From Bacillus sp. EB01 (GTDB lineage Bacteria; Bacillota; Bacilli; Bacillales; Cytobacillaceae): a stretch of 64,000 nucleotides of DNA. Numbering within the stretch: position 1 is the first letter of the stretch; each line of letters opens with the position of its first letter. The notes under the pieces are model-generated. The model saw nothing but the letters and a program-made list of their open reading frames with translations, was not told where the DNA came from and did not search any database. Position numbers and translations under genes: made by a program. Where the stretch lies: the NCBI RefSeq assembly GCF_000613125.1, contig NZ_HG964497.1, forward strand, positions 937,207-1,001,206, read 5' to 3'. Shown here one piece after another: positions 1-7,468 of the stretch.

Positions 1-1054
1 GCAGAATCGCAAACTCGTCCCCGCCTTGACGGGAAATGATATCGGTAGAGCGCAAGCATTTCCTCAGCCGGGCGGCGATAATTTGCAGTAATTCATCTCC
101 TGCATGATGGCCAAGTGTATCGTTGATTAATTTAAAATGGTCTAGATCGAGATAAAAGATCGCCAGTTTCGATTTCTTGCTATAAGCATCGTCAACAGCA
201 CTCTGCACCATTTTTTCAAACATGCTCCGATTAGGCAGCTCGGTCAGAAGGTCATGGTTTGCCAGGAACTTTAAATCTTCTTCCACCTTGCGCCGGTCGC
301 TAATATCGGTAATGACACTTTCAAATTTAGTCAATATCCCAGATTCATCAAAAATTGGTGTCGTCTGTTCCTTGACCCATTTGACTGTACCCTTAACATC
401 TTTAATCCGATATTCCATTTCTGCCCGTTTGCCATTATGTATATTGATAAGGCCAGTTCGGACTATATCAATATCATCCGGATGGACGGCTTCTTTCCAA
501 AAAAAAGAAGGCTTTTGAAGCAAGTCCTCCGGCATACGCCCATATAGCTTATAGCAGCCTGGAGAAATATCCAGGATATATCCACGGTTGACATCCGTGG
601 TAACAACGCAAATATCGAGATTATTGAACAAATTTTCGAGCTGGTTTTTTGATAAATCCAACTCTCTCTGAATCGTATTTCTTTCGGTTAAATCTTTCGT
701 CATCCCCGCAATACCGATGATTTGCTGACCGATAAAAATAGGCACTGTTGTAATACTTAAATCAATCAAAGCCCCGGATTTATGATAAATGGAAACTTCA
801 AAGCTTTTCTTTTTTCCGCCTAATAGTTCAATAAAGGTTTCGGTCACCGTATCACTATACTTCTCATGAACGATGGAAGTGAGGGATAACTGCAGTAATT
901 CCTCTCTTGTATAACCCGTCAAGTGTATGGCCATTTCATTGACCAGCACAAATTTGCCATTTGTGTTCAATGCAAAAATGACGTTTGGATTATACTTGTA
1001 AAAAGATTTATAAATCTCTAAAAGCGAGGATGATTGATTTATATTTTGTACCAT
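1..1054 (-). CDS. PAS-PAS-GGDEF protein, probable diguanylate cyclase (3' truncated)
   Basis: Signalling protein predicted to make cyclic di-GMP. The 351 visible codons hold two PAS sensor domains (about residues 15-120 and 135-250) followed by the start of a GGDEF domain at about 258, with the GGDEF signature at residues 344-348 just before the window edge. The start is the ATG at 1054, with GAGGT about 10 nt upstream. No membrane segment is visible, so the sensor is probably cytosolic. The rest of the GGDEF domain, and any EAL domain after it, lies outside the window. The cyclase call rests on the intact GGDEF signature; the ligand of the PAS domains cannot be told. Confidence 0.9.
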   Translation of the reverse strand, partial: MVQNINQSSSLLEIYKSFYKYNPNVIFALNTNGKFVLVNEMAIHLTGYTREELLQLSLTSIVHEKYSDTVTETFIELLGGKKKSFEVSIYHKSGALIDLSITTVPIFIGQQIIGIAGMTKDLTERNTIQRELDLSKNQLENLFNNLDICVVTTDVNRGYILDISPGCYKLYGRMPEDLLQKPSFFWKEAVHPDDIDIVRTGLINIHNGKRAEMEYRIKDVKGTVKWVKEQTTPIFDESGILTKFESVITDISDRRKVEEDLKFLANHDLLTELPNRSMFEKMVQSAVDDAYSKKSKLAIFYLDLDHFKLINDTLGHHAGDELLQIIAARLRKCLRSTDIISRQGGDEFAIL

Positions 1055-1273
1055 AAATTATGTAACCTCACTTCAACCCAAATTGAAATTACCCTCGGAT
1101 AATTCCATAAAGTCTTTACTTTATATAATCGGCAAGGAGCAGCCAATAGATTAGGATATTTCGTTATTTTTTTGCTTTTTATTTCATTTAACCACATAAA
1201 TTCACAGCTTTGTAAAAAATATACATGAATTACCACGATTTTTGTCGATATCACGGACTGTCTTCCCGTACCT

Positions 1274-1302
1274 CGAATTGCAATCCTTTTAAATGCTATA
1301 AT
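1274..1302 (+). promoter_or_regulatory. Probable promoter of the BmrA-like gene
   Basis: An extended -10 box (TGC followed by TATAAT at 1297-1302) lies about 50 bp ahead of the start codon. The -35 region at the right distance is weak, which fits an extended -10 promoter. The rest of the 1055-1352 spacer shows nothing else I can support. Confidence 0.5.
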
Positions 1303-1352
1303 AGAGCCATATTCTTACTAAATTTGGCAACGACTTGAATAGGAGCTTTCAT

Positions 1353-3089
1353 ATGGAGAAACAAAAGACAGATTTCAAACCATTTATTTCATTATTATTA
1401 TCAACCAATATACCAAAAGCAGCGCTCCTCGCCGGACTGACTGCTAGCATAATGACCACGCTGGCCGGGCTGGTGGTGCCACTTTTAACAAAAAATCTTG
1501 TAGACGGTTTCTCTGTTGAATCGTTGAGTGTCCCGTTAATTATTGGAATTGGTGCAGCATTTATCATCCAGGCTGTCATTAGCGGAATCTCCATCTACCT
1601 GCTCAGCTATACCGGGCAAAAAGTCGTGGCACGATTGCGTGAGCGGATGTGGTCAAAGCTATTGCGGTTACCGGTCGGTTTTTTTGACAAACAGTCTACC
1701 GGAGAAACTGTCAGCCGGGTCATCAATGATACGAGCGTCGTTCGCGAATTAATTACAAATCATTTTTCAAATTTTGTTACCGGAATTATTTCCATCATCG
1801 GGGCAATTGCCATTCTGCTTTTTATGGATTGGAAAATGACGCTGCTCATGCTGGTGTCAGTCCCGCTCACAATGGCTATCATGTTTCCGCTTGGGCGGAA
1901 AATGGCTGCAATATCCCGCGGGCTGCAAAACGAAACTGCAACGTTTACGGGCCAAATCACCCAGACTCTTGGAGAAATCCGGTTAATGAAGGCTTCGACT
2001 GCAGAGGAAATTGAAGAATTAAAGGGTAACGGCGGCATTCAGTCCTTGCTTGGTTATGGCCTAAAAGAAGCCCGGATTTTTGCGCTGATTGGTCCGATCA
2101 TGTATCTTGTCGTCATGGTTGTTATCGTGATGATTATTGCTTACGGTGGATTACGGGTTGCCAACGGTACGATGTCAACAGGCTCCCTGATTGCATTTCT
2201 GCTCTATTTGTTCCAAATCATCATGCCTATTACATCGTTCGCGATGTTTTTCACTCAGATGCAAAAAGCAAAAGGAGCAACTGAGCGAATCATTACGATT
2301 TTGGAAGAGCCTCTCGAGGAAGGGCAGCAGGGTATTGAGTTGAACATCAGCAACCTCCCTGTTGAAATCGATAACGTCTCCTTTTCTTATGCCGAAGGTG
2401 AATCAGTTCTCGAGGGAGTTTCCGTCACAGCTGAACCCGGCCAGATGATAGCCTTCGCCGGGCCAAGCGGCGCCGGAAAAACCACGCTATTCGCGCTTCT
2501 CGAACGTTATTACGAACCGACCTCCGGAATCATCCGAATCGGCAGCATACCTATCAGTGAGCTTGCTTTATCGTCCTGGCGCAGCCAAATTGGCTACGTT
2601 TCTCAGGAAAGTGCGATGATGGCTGGCACCATCCGTGAAAATTTAACGTATGGACTCGTTGAGAAAGAGTCAATTGAAGATGAGCGTTTATGGGAAGTGG
2701 CCAGGATGGCTTATGCGGATGAATTCATTCAGGCATTTCCGAAAGGGCTGGATACCGAGGTTGGCGAGCGCGGCGTTAAGCTATCCGGCGGACAAAGGCA
2801 GAGAATTGCGATTGCAAGGGCATTTTTGCGGGATCCGAAAATCCTGATGATGGATGAGGCAACCGCGAGTCTTGACAGCCAATCAGAAAGTATGGTCCAA
2901 CAAGCCTTGACCCGTCTGATGGAGGGCCGGACTACTTTCGTCATCGCACATAGATTATCGACCATCGTTAATGCGGACAAGATTGTCTTTTTTGAAAAAG
3001 GCAAGGTAACCGGGATTGGAACTCATACTGAGTTGACGCAATCACACCCACTTTACCGTGAATTTGCCGAGCAGCAACTGGCGAATTGA
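1353..3089 (+). CDS. bmrA: BmrA-like multidrug ABC exporter (half-transporter)
   Basis: Homodimeric ATP-driven drug exporter in the cytoplasmic membrane. The 578 residues hold an N-terminal six-helix exporter domain (about 20-310) and a C-terminal ATPase. Visible motifs are Walker A GPSGAGKTT (370-378), ABC signature LSGGQRQR (477-484), and Walker B ILMMDEAT with D501 and catalytic E502. Length and sequence track Bacillus subtilis BmrA closely along the whole chain, including the GERG-LSGGQ stretch and the EQQL ending. I chose the ATG at 1353 because AGGAG sits 7 nt upstream; a TTG 18 nt earlier has no matching site. It stands alone behind its own promoter. The drug range cannot be read from the sequence. 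Confidence 0.93.
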   Translation: MEKQKTDFKPFISLLLSTNIPKAALLAGLTASIMTTLAGLVVPLLTKNLVDGFSVESLSVPLIIGIGAAFIIQAVISGISIYLLSYTGQKVVARLRERMWSKLLRLPVGFFDKQSTGETVSRVINDTSVVRELITNHFSNFVTGIISIIGAIAILLFMDWKMTLLMLVSVPLTMAIMFPLGRKMAAISRGLQNETATFTGQITQTLGEIRLMKASTAEEIEELKGNGGIQSLLGYGLKEARIFALIGPIMYLVVMVVIVMIIAYGGLRVANGTMSTGSLIAFLLYLFQIIMPITSFAMFFTQMQKAKGATERIITILEEPLEEGQQGIELNISNLPVEIDNVSFSYAEGESVLEGVSVTAEPGQMIAFAGPSGAGKTTLFALLERYYEPTSGIIRIGSIPISELALSSWRSQIGYVSQESAMMAGTIRENLTYGLVEKESIEDERLWEVARMAYADEFIQAFPKGLDTEVGERGVKLSGGQRQRIAIARAFLRDPKILMMDEATASLDSQSESMVQQALTRLMEGRTTFVIAHRLSTIVNADKIVFFEKGKVTGIGTHTELTQSHPLYREFAEQQLAN

Positions 3090-3108
3090 TAAGTAAGTTG
3101 ATGATAGT

Positions 3109-3290
3109 TATCTAGCTGGCGCTGTGGTACATTAAAGAAATAAAAGCGTAAGCGCCTTGCTCATCGCCGTACAAAATGGAGGGACTTCGACTGAGATAAA
3201 GGAATCACGAAGAGCGATAGCGATTCGATGGTGACTTATCGTAGGGAGGAGGCCTGAAGTTTGCAAGGCGATAGGCGCTGGAGCTAGATA
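3109..3290. repeat. Dispersed intergenic repeat with terminal inverted repeats, copy A
   Basis: A 182-bp noncoding unit bounded by perfect 9-bp inverted ends (TATCTAGCT at 3109-3117 and AGCTAGATA at 3282-3290). Its complement shares long stretches with 30183-30328, including CTTCAGGCC, ACGATAAGTCA and CTCTTCGTG. It resembles the abundant small repeats (AGCTCCAGCGCCTA type) seen in Bacillaceae intergenic regions. It encodes no protein and is probably a non-autonomous, MITE-like unit. Confidence 0.75.
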
Positions 3291-3323
3291 TGATGAGAAA
3301 GTTATAGGGAGTGGGGAATTCGG

Positions 3324-4451
3324 ATGATAAAAACGATCTTGTTTGATGTAGATGGGGTGCTGTTAAGCGAGGAACATTATTTCGATGCCTCTGCACTCAC
3401 AGTTTGGGAGCTGTTGTATAGCGAAAACTATCTTGGACTCGCTCCTGAAACATTCCACACCGATGTTCAGCAAGATGAAATTGATGAAATCAGACGTGAA
3501 ATTTTTCAAGATGACAAGGTTCTGTCATTTATGAAAGCACGGGGCTTGAATGCCAACTGGGATATGATTTACATAACCTTCAGCTATCAGCTCATTCATC
3601 TGCTGTCGCAGCTTGACGACCAGGATAAGGTACTCACCTGGCTCAGCCGGGATTTAGACCGGGATGCCTTGATTGAGATTGGCGATACTCTGAAGGAGAC
3701 CTCGGTTCAGCTTGATTTCGGACGCTTTATCGAGGACTTTGAAAGAACAGATGAAACGAAGCGAGGCCTGTTCCGGCATCTTGACAGACTTGTTTTTGAA
3801 AAAATCGGCATTGAAACATCGGCCTTCGGTGAAAAAGGAGTACTCTGGTCGGTCGGTGAGCACGTTTCCCAGGAATGGTATGTTGGCGATGACAATGTTT
3901 TGCATTCAACAGGCAGGCCATCTGTCCAAACCGGTAAGAAAGGGTTTCTCGCAAATGAAGCCACCCTCTGTCCTCAGGAACAGTTTGAGCAGTTGTTCGA
4001 ACAGTTACTTGAAGCCGGCATTTCTATCGGAATTGGAACCGGGCGTCCAGAACTGGAAACTATTCAGCCGTTCGGCCATCTTGATTGGCTCAAGTATTTT
4101 GATGCAGACCATATTGTGACCGCTGATGACGTGCTTAAGGCTGAACGTCAGCTTCCTGAAAAAAAGTCACTGGCAAAGCCGCATCCGTACACGTTTATGC
4201 ATGCCCTTCTTGGCAAAGGAACGAAGGCAGAGTCAGTCCTGGATTCCGTCTTGCCATTAGGGAATGGCAGCGAGATTATGGTTGTCGGGGATTCGCTGGC
4301 AGACCTGCTTGCTGCAAGGGAAATGGGCTGTACGTTTGCGGCGGTCCTGACTGGGCTGACTGGCGACAAGGCGAGGACTTTGTTCGAGGAGCATCAGGCG
4401 GATTATATTTTTGATAATGTACTTGGGGTGCTTGAAGCAATTCGGGATTAA
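3324..4451 (+). CDS. HAD-superfamily hydrolase
   Basis: A 375-residue cytosolic phosphatase-like protein. The N-terminus carries HAD motif I FDVDGV (nucleophile D8, general acid/base D10). The C-terminal part has IGTGRPE, matching motif II, and VVGDSLADLLAAREMG, matching motif IV. The stretch between is long, indicating a large cap domain, and the protein is about 150 residues longer than a simple phosphoglycolate phosphatase. The substrate is unknown. The gene is isolated, preceded by a dispersed repeat and followed by a strong terminator, so context gives no pathway. Start at the ATG with GGAGTGGGG upstream. Confidence 0.85.
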   Translation: MIKTILFDVDGVLLSEEHYFDASALTVWELLYSENYLGLAPETFHTDVQQDEIDEIRREIFQDDKVLSFMKARGLNANWDMIYITFSYQLIHLLSQLDDQDKVLTWLSRDLDRDALIEIGDTLKETSVQLDFGRFIEDFERTDETKRGLFRHLDRLVFEKIGIETSAFGEKGVLWSVGEHVSQEWYVGDDNVLHSTGRPSVQTGKKGFLANEATLCPQEQFEQLFEQLLEAGISIGIGTGRPELETIQPFGHLDWLKYFDADHIVTADDVLKAERQLPEKKSLAKPHPYTFMHALLGKGTKAESVLDSVLPLGNGSEIMVVGDSLADLLAAREMGCTFAAVLTGLTGDKARTLFEEHQADYIFDNVLGVLEAIRD

Positions 4452-4461
4452 TTTAAAAAAA

Positions 4462-4495
4462 CTGTACGGCCGTTATGAGGCCGTACAGCTTTTTT
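4462..4495 (+). terminator. Intrinsic terminator after the HAD hydrolase
   Basis: A perfect 10-bp stem (CTGTACGGCC at 4462-4471 with GGCCGTACAG at 4479-4488), a 7-nt loop and a following T run. Confidence 0.9.
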
Positions 4496-4509
4496 GTGTG
4501 GTGACTAAT

Positions 4510-4735
4510 GACGACCCTGTGAGTGAAAATTGGCGGTGCGGTCGTCAATGGTGGTTCTTGATGACTCTGCTGAAAAAAATGTGACGGCACGGTCACCAAT
4601 AGTGGCTCTTAACGACTCTGCTGAGAAAAAATGGGACGGCGCGGTCGTCAATAGAGCTTCTGAACGACCCTGCCGATTAACTAATGGATGGCACGGTCGT
4701 CAATGATGGTTCTTGACGATTTTGCCAGGATAAAA
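4510..4735. repeat. Degenerate 50-53 bp tandem repeat, four and a half units
   Basis: Units begin at 4510, 4560, 4611, 4662 and a partial one at 4715. Each has the pattern GACGACYCTG, an A-rich stretch, GGCRCGGTCGTCAAT and GGTTCTT. GACGACC near the start of a unit and GGTCGTC near its end are complementary, so each unit can fold on itself. The array lies in the spacer between convergent genes and has no coding frame. Units differ at many positions, so it is an old or fast-drifting array. Confidence 0.85.
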
Positions 4736-4757
4736 TAGCTTCACTGTAACCCCCGCC

Positions 4758-5810
4758 TTATCGCTGCTCTGCTTCCCACCGAGCCACTTCTTCCCTAACG
4801 CGAGGTGCCACTTCCTTGCCCAATAGCTCAATTGATTTCATGACGTCCTCATGAGGCATCGTGCCGACAGGGCAATGCAGCATGAACCTCGTGACGCCAA
4901 CATTCTTTCGCAAGTGAATGATTTTTTCCGCAACGGTATCAGGGTCTCCGACATACAATGCTCCCTCAAGACTGCGTGCAGCATCAAATGTCGAACGGGT
5001 ATACTGGCCCCATCCTCTCTCCCTACCCAGTTTCGTCATTGCCTGTGCGGTTGATGGGAAAAATTTATCTGCTGCCTCTTCCGTACTTCCCCCCACAAAT
5101 CCATGGGAATGCGAAGCAACTTTCAGCTTGGAACGGTCGTGTCCGGCATGCTCCGCTGCGCGGTAATAAAGATTGACAAGCGGGGCGAAATGCCTTGGGC
5201 TTCCGCCGATAATTGCGAGGACAAGCGGTAAGCCGAGCAATCCAGCCCGGGCTACCGATTCCTGATTGCCTCCGCTCCCGATCCAGATTGGCAATGGATC
5301 CTGGACTGGCCGTGGGTAGATACCCAAATTGTTGATGGCCGCACGGTGCTTGCCGCTCCAGGTGACCTTTTCGGATTGTTGCAGGTGTAGGAGCAAATCC
5401 AGCTTTTCCTCAAATAGTTCGTTGTAATCCTGCAAATCATATCCAAAGAGCGGGAACGATTCAATGAACGAACCCCTGCCTGCCATGATTTCTGCGCGGC
5501 CATTCGAAACTGCATCAAGGGTTGCGAAGTCCTGGAAGACACGGACAGGGTCGTCGGATGAAAGCACAGTGACCGCGCTCGTCAGCCGAATTCGTTTTGT
5601 CTGTGAGGCTGCCGCAGCCAGTACAACAGCAGGTGCTGAAGCGGCGTAATCCTCGCGGTGATGCTCCCCTACTCCAAATACGTCCAGCCCAACCTGGTCC
5701 GCTAAAATAATTTCTTCCACCACTTCGCGAATCCGCTGTGCATGGCTGATGACTTCGCCTGTTTGCGGGTCTGGTGTGGTTTCAACAAAGGTACTTATCC
5801 CTATTTCCAT
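4758..5810 (-). CDS. LLM-class (luciferase-like) flavin-dependent oxidoreductase, paralogue 1
   Basis: Predicted FMN/F420-type monooxygenase of the bacterial luciferase superfamily, 350 residues, one TIM barrel, cytosolic. Family hallmarks are FGVGEHHREDY near the N-terminus, the AVTVLSSDDPVRVFQDFATLD strand, GRAEIMAGRG, and PLPIWIGSGG in the C-terminal half. It is a clear paralogue of the gene at 15730-16794, with the same GEHHR, the same FIESFPLFGY stretch and almost the same length. Start at the ATG with GGGAGG 8 nt upstream. It is monocistronic; a palindrome covers its likely -10 region. The substrate is unknown. Confidence 0.88.
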   Translation of the reverse strand: MEIGISTFVETTPDPQTGEVISHAQRIREVVEEIILADQVGLDVFGVGEHHREDYAASAPAVVLAAAASQTKRIRLTSAVTVLSSDDPVRVFQDFATLDAVSNGRAEIMAGRGSFIESFPLFGYDLQDYNELFEEKLDLLLHLQQSEKVTWSGKHRAAINNLGIYPRPVQDPLPIWIGSGGNQESVARAGLLGLPLVLAIIGGSPRHFAPLVNLYYRAAEHAGHDRSKLKVASHSHGFVGGSTEEAADKFFPSTAQAMTKLGRERGWGQYTRSTFDAARSLEGALYVGDPDTVAEKIIHLRKNVGVTRFMLHCPVGTMPHEDVMKSIELLGKEVAPRVREEVARWEAEQR

Positions 5811-5847
5811 TATGATTTCCTCCCTTTATTTGGCTCGTTCCTAAAGC

Positions 5848-5885
5848 GATACGATAAACGTATCCTACCCTTCTACTATTTTCAA
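5848..5885 (-). promoter_or_regulatory. Promoter with palindromic operator candidate for LLM paralogue 1
   Basis: On the minus strand, TTGAAA (5885-5880) and TACGTT (5862-5857) are 17 nt apart. The perfect palindrome GATACG-5 nt-CGTATC (5848-5864) lies over the -10 box. The geometry suits a repressor of the TetR or MarR type, but no such gene is next door. Confidence 0.45.
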
Positions 5886-6003
5886 CAAATGCGTGCTGGA
5901 TTGATCAGGACGGTTTCTATTTTTTCTTTCTTTAAAATTCATGGAGTGTGGTTTTTCCTGTTTGGTTGTGGGTTGTGCTATCAGTTGAGCTTGGAATGGA
6001 GTT

Positions 6004-6129
6004 TGTCCTGAAAAATTGTAAAACTGTCCTGTAAAGTTTGGGAAATGTCCTGTATCTTCCGGGAAATGTCCTGTATATCGAAAAATCTGTCTTGATTCCA
6101 TAAAAAGTTGTCTTGATTTATAAATCGGT
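6004..6129. repeat. Exactly phased 21-bp repeat, six units
   Basis: TGTCCTG or TGTCTTG recurs at 6004, 6025, 6046, 6067, 6088 and 6109, exactly 21 bp apart, with variable AT-rich filler. It lies between two divergent oxidoreductase genes. The open frame through it on the minus strand merely reflects the 21-bp period (7 codons) and has no ribosome binding site. Confidence 0.8.
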
Positions 6130-6319
6130 TCAAGAGAAGCATATTTGATAAGGAACATTCTCAGGTGATTCCCACCGGTCCGCAACCGTTTGCTGAGCTG
6201 GACCATTTTAAATAATTTCAATTCAGTATTTTTCTCTGAATTAACAAGTTCCATCCTTCAATTCTTTTCAACAAAATGATGTCGAACAAAAAAACAGAAA
6301 TTTCCGAAACTACTTTAGA

Positions 6320-6354
6320 TTACAAGCGTACAAATAAAAGACTATATTAGTACG
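6320..6354 (+). promoter_or_regulatory. Promoter and operator-like inverted repeat ahead of the MDR oxidoreductase
   Basis: TTACAA (6320-6325) and TATATT (6343-6348) are 17 nt apart. The inverted repeat CGTAC / GTACG (6327-6331 and 6350-6354) brackets the spacer and -10 box. HxlR-family redox regulators often use paired GTAC-type half sites at oxidoreductase genes; assigning this one to HxlR is inference only. Confidence 0.5.
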
Positions 6355-6388
6355 ACTTTTCATCAACCATAATAAGGAGTTGGTTTGT

Positions 6389-7357
6389 ATTAAAGCAATT
6401 GTGAGTAACCAATACGGGTCCCCTGATGTCCTAACATTAAAGGATGTAGAGAAGCCAATACCAAAGGATAATCAAGTGCTCGTGAGGATCCATGCCTCCT
6501 CTGTTAATTTTGGCAACCTCGTCCTTTTAAAAGGAGAGCCCTTCCTGGCCCGCTTCGTCTTCGGCCTTCGCAAACCAAAATACCCAATACCTGGCGGCGA
6601 TATCGCTGGGCGGGTTGAGGCGGTAGGCAAAGATGTTACTCAATTCGCTCCTGATGACGAGGTGTTTGGCGATCTATCAAGCTCCGGCTGGGGCGGATAT
6701 GCAGAGTATGTTGCTGTTCCTGAGCGTGCCCTCGCCTTGAAACCAGCCAATTTATCGTATGAAGAGGCAGCGGCGATCCCGATGGCAGCCGCGACCGCAC
6801 TGCAGAGCCTGCGTGATAAAGGAAAAACTCAGGCCGGTAAAAAGGTGCTAATTAATGGGGCATCTGGCGGTGTTGGAACGTTTGCCGTCCAGATTGCTAA
6901 GGCGATGGGCGCAGAAGTAACTGCGGTATGCAGTACAAGGAATGCCGATATCGCTAAGGCAATCGGAGCCGACTATGTGATTGACTACAAAAAGGAAAAC
7001 TTCACAGAAAAACCGGAGCGCTATGACCTGATTCTGGGTGTAAATGGACACCAGCCGATTTCTGCTTACAAACGAGTTTTAAAGGATAACGGTATTTTTG
7101 TCCATGTCGGGGGTTCGGAGTCCCAGATGTTCCAGGCAATGGCACTAGGCCCTTGGATTTCGATGACCAGCAATAAGAAGATTGGCAATTTCCTTCAGCG
7201 GCAAAATCAACACGACTTGATTGCAATTAAAGAGCTTGTGGAAGCAGGAAAATTAAAACCCATTATTGACCGTAAATACCAGCTTAGCGATATCGCTGAT
7301 GCCTTCAGATATTTTTCAGAAGGGCATGCTCAGGGGAAAGTCGTTATTACAGTCTGA
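6389..7357 (+). CDS. Zinc-independent MDR-family NAD(P)-dependent oxidoreductase (quinone reductase-like), ATT start
   Basis: Medium-chain dehydrogenase/reductase of about 322 residues, cytosolic. It has the GroES-like N-terminal half (VLVRIHASSVNFGN), then a Rossmann half with GASGGVGTFAVQIAKAMGA. The zinc-binding cysteines of alcohol dehydrogenases are absent, which places it with quinone or enone reductases. The start is unusual: homologues begin MKAIV, and here that methionine is an ATT at 6389-6391. AAGGAG at 6374-6379 is 9 nt before this ATT but directly abuts the in-frame TTG at 6380, which therefore cannot use it. Either ATT is the real start, as in infC, or an ATG has mutated or been misread. 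The gene is monocistronic. Confidence 0.85.
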   Translation: MKAIVSNQYGSPDVLTLKDVEKPIPKDNQVLVRIHASSVNFGNLVLLKGEPFLARFVFGLRKPKYPIPGGDIAGRVEAVGKDVTQFAPDDEVFGDLSSSGWGGYAEYVAVPERALALKPANLSYEEAAAIPMAAATALQSLRDKGKTQAGKKVLINGASGGVGTFAVQIAKAMGAEVTAVCSTRNADIAKAIGADYVIDYKKENFTEKPERYDLILGVNGHQPISAYKRVLKDNGIFVHVGGSESQMFQAMALGPWISMTSNKKIGNFLQRQNQHDLIAIKELVEAGKLKPIIDRKYQLSDIADAFRYFSEGHAQGKVVITV

Positions 7358-7406
7358 CATACCGGTCGATTTCTTTCTCAGCTTACCCTTTTCCAAATTG
7401 CAGCAT

Positions 7407-7446
7407 AAAAAATCCCCTCCAAATAGATGCGTGGAGGGGATTTTTT
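7407..7446. terminator. Bidirectional intrinsic terminator
   Basis: A perfect 14-bp stem (AAAAAATCCCCTCC at 7407-7420, GGAGGGGATTTTTT at 7433-7446) between convergent genes. The A and T tracts serve both strands. Confidence 0.92.
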
Positions 7447-7468
7447 AATAATCACGTGCCAGGTTGTC

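Noticed and set aside
4510-4735. CRISPR array
   Set aside because: Units drift along their whole length, with no constant repeat and unique spacer division, and no cas genes are nearby.
5865-6254. 129-codon minus-strand frame with a 7-residue repeat
   Set aside because: The frame only follows the 21-bp DNA repeat; no ribosome site, no family, and it overlaps the promoter of the adjacent gene.
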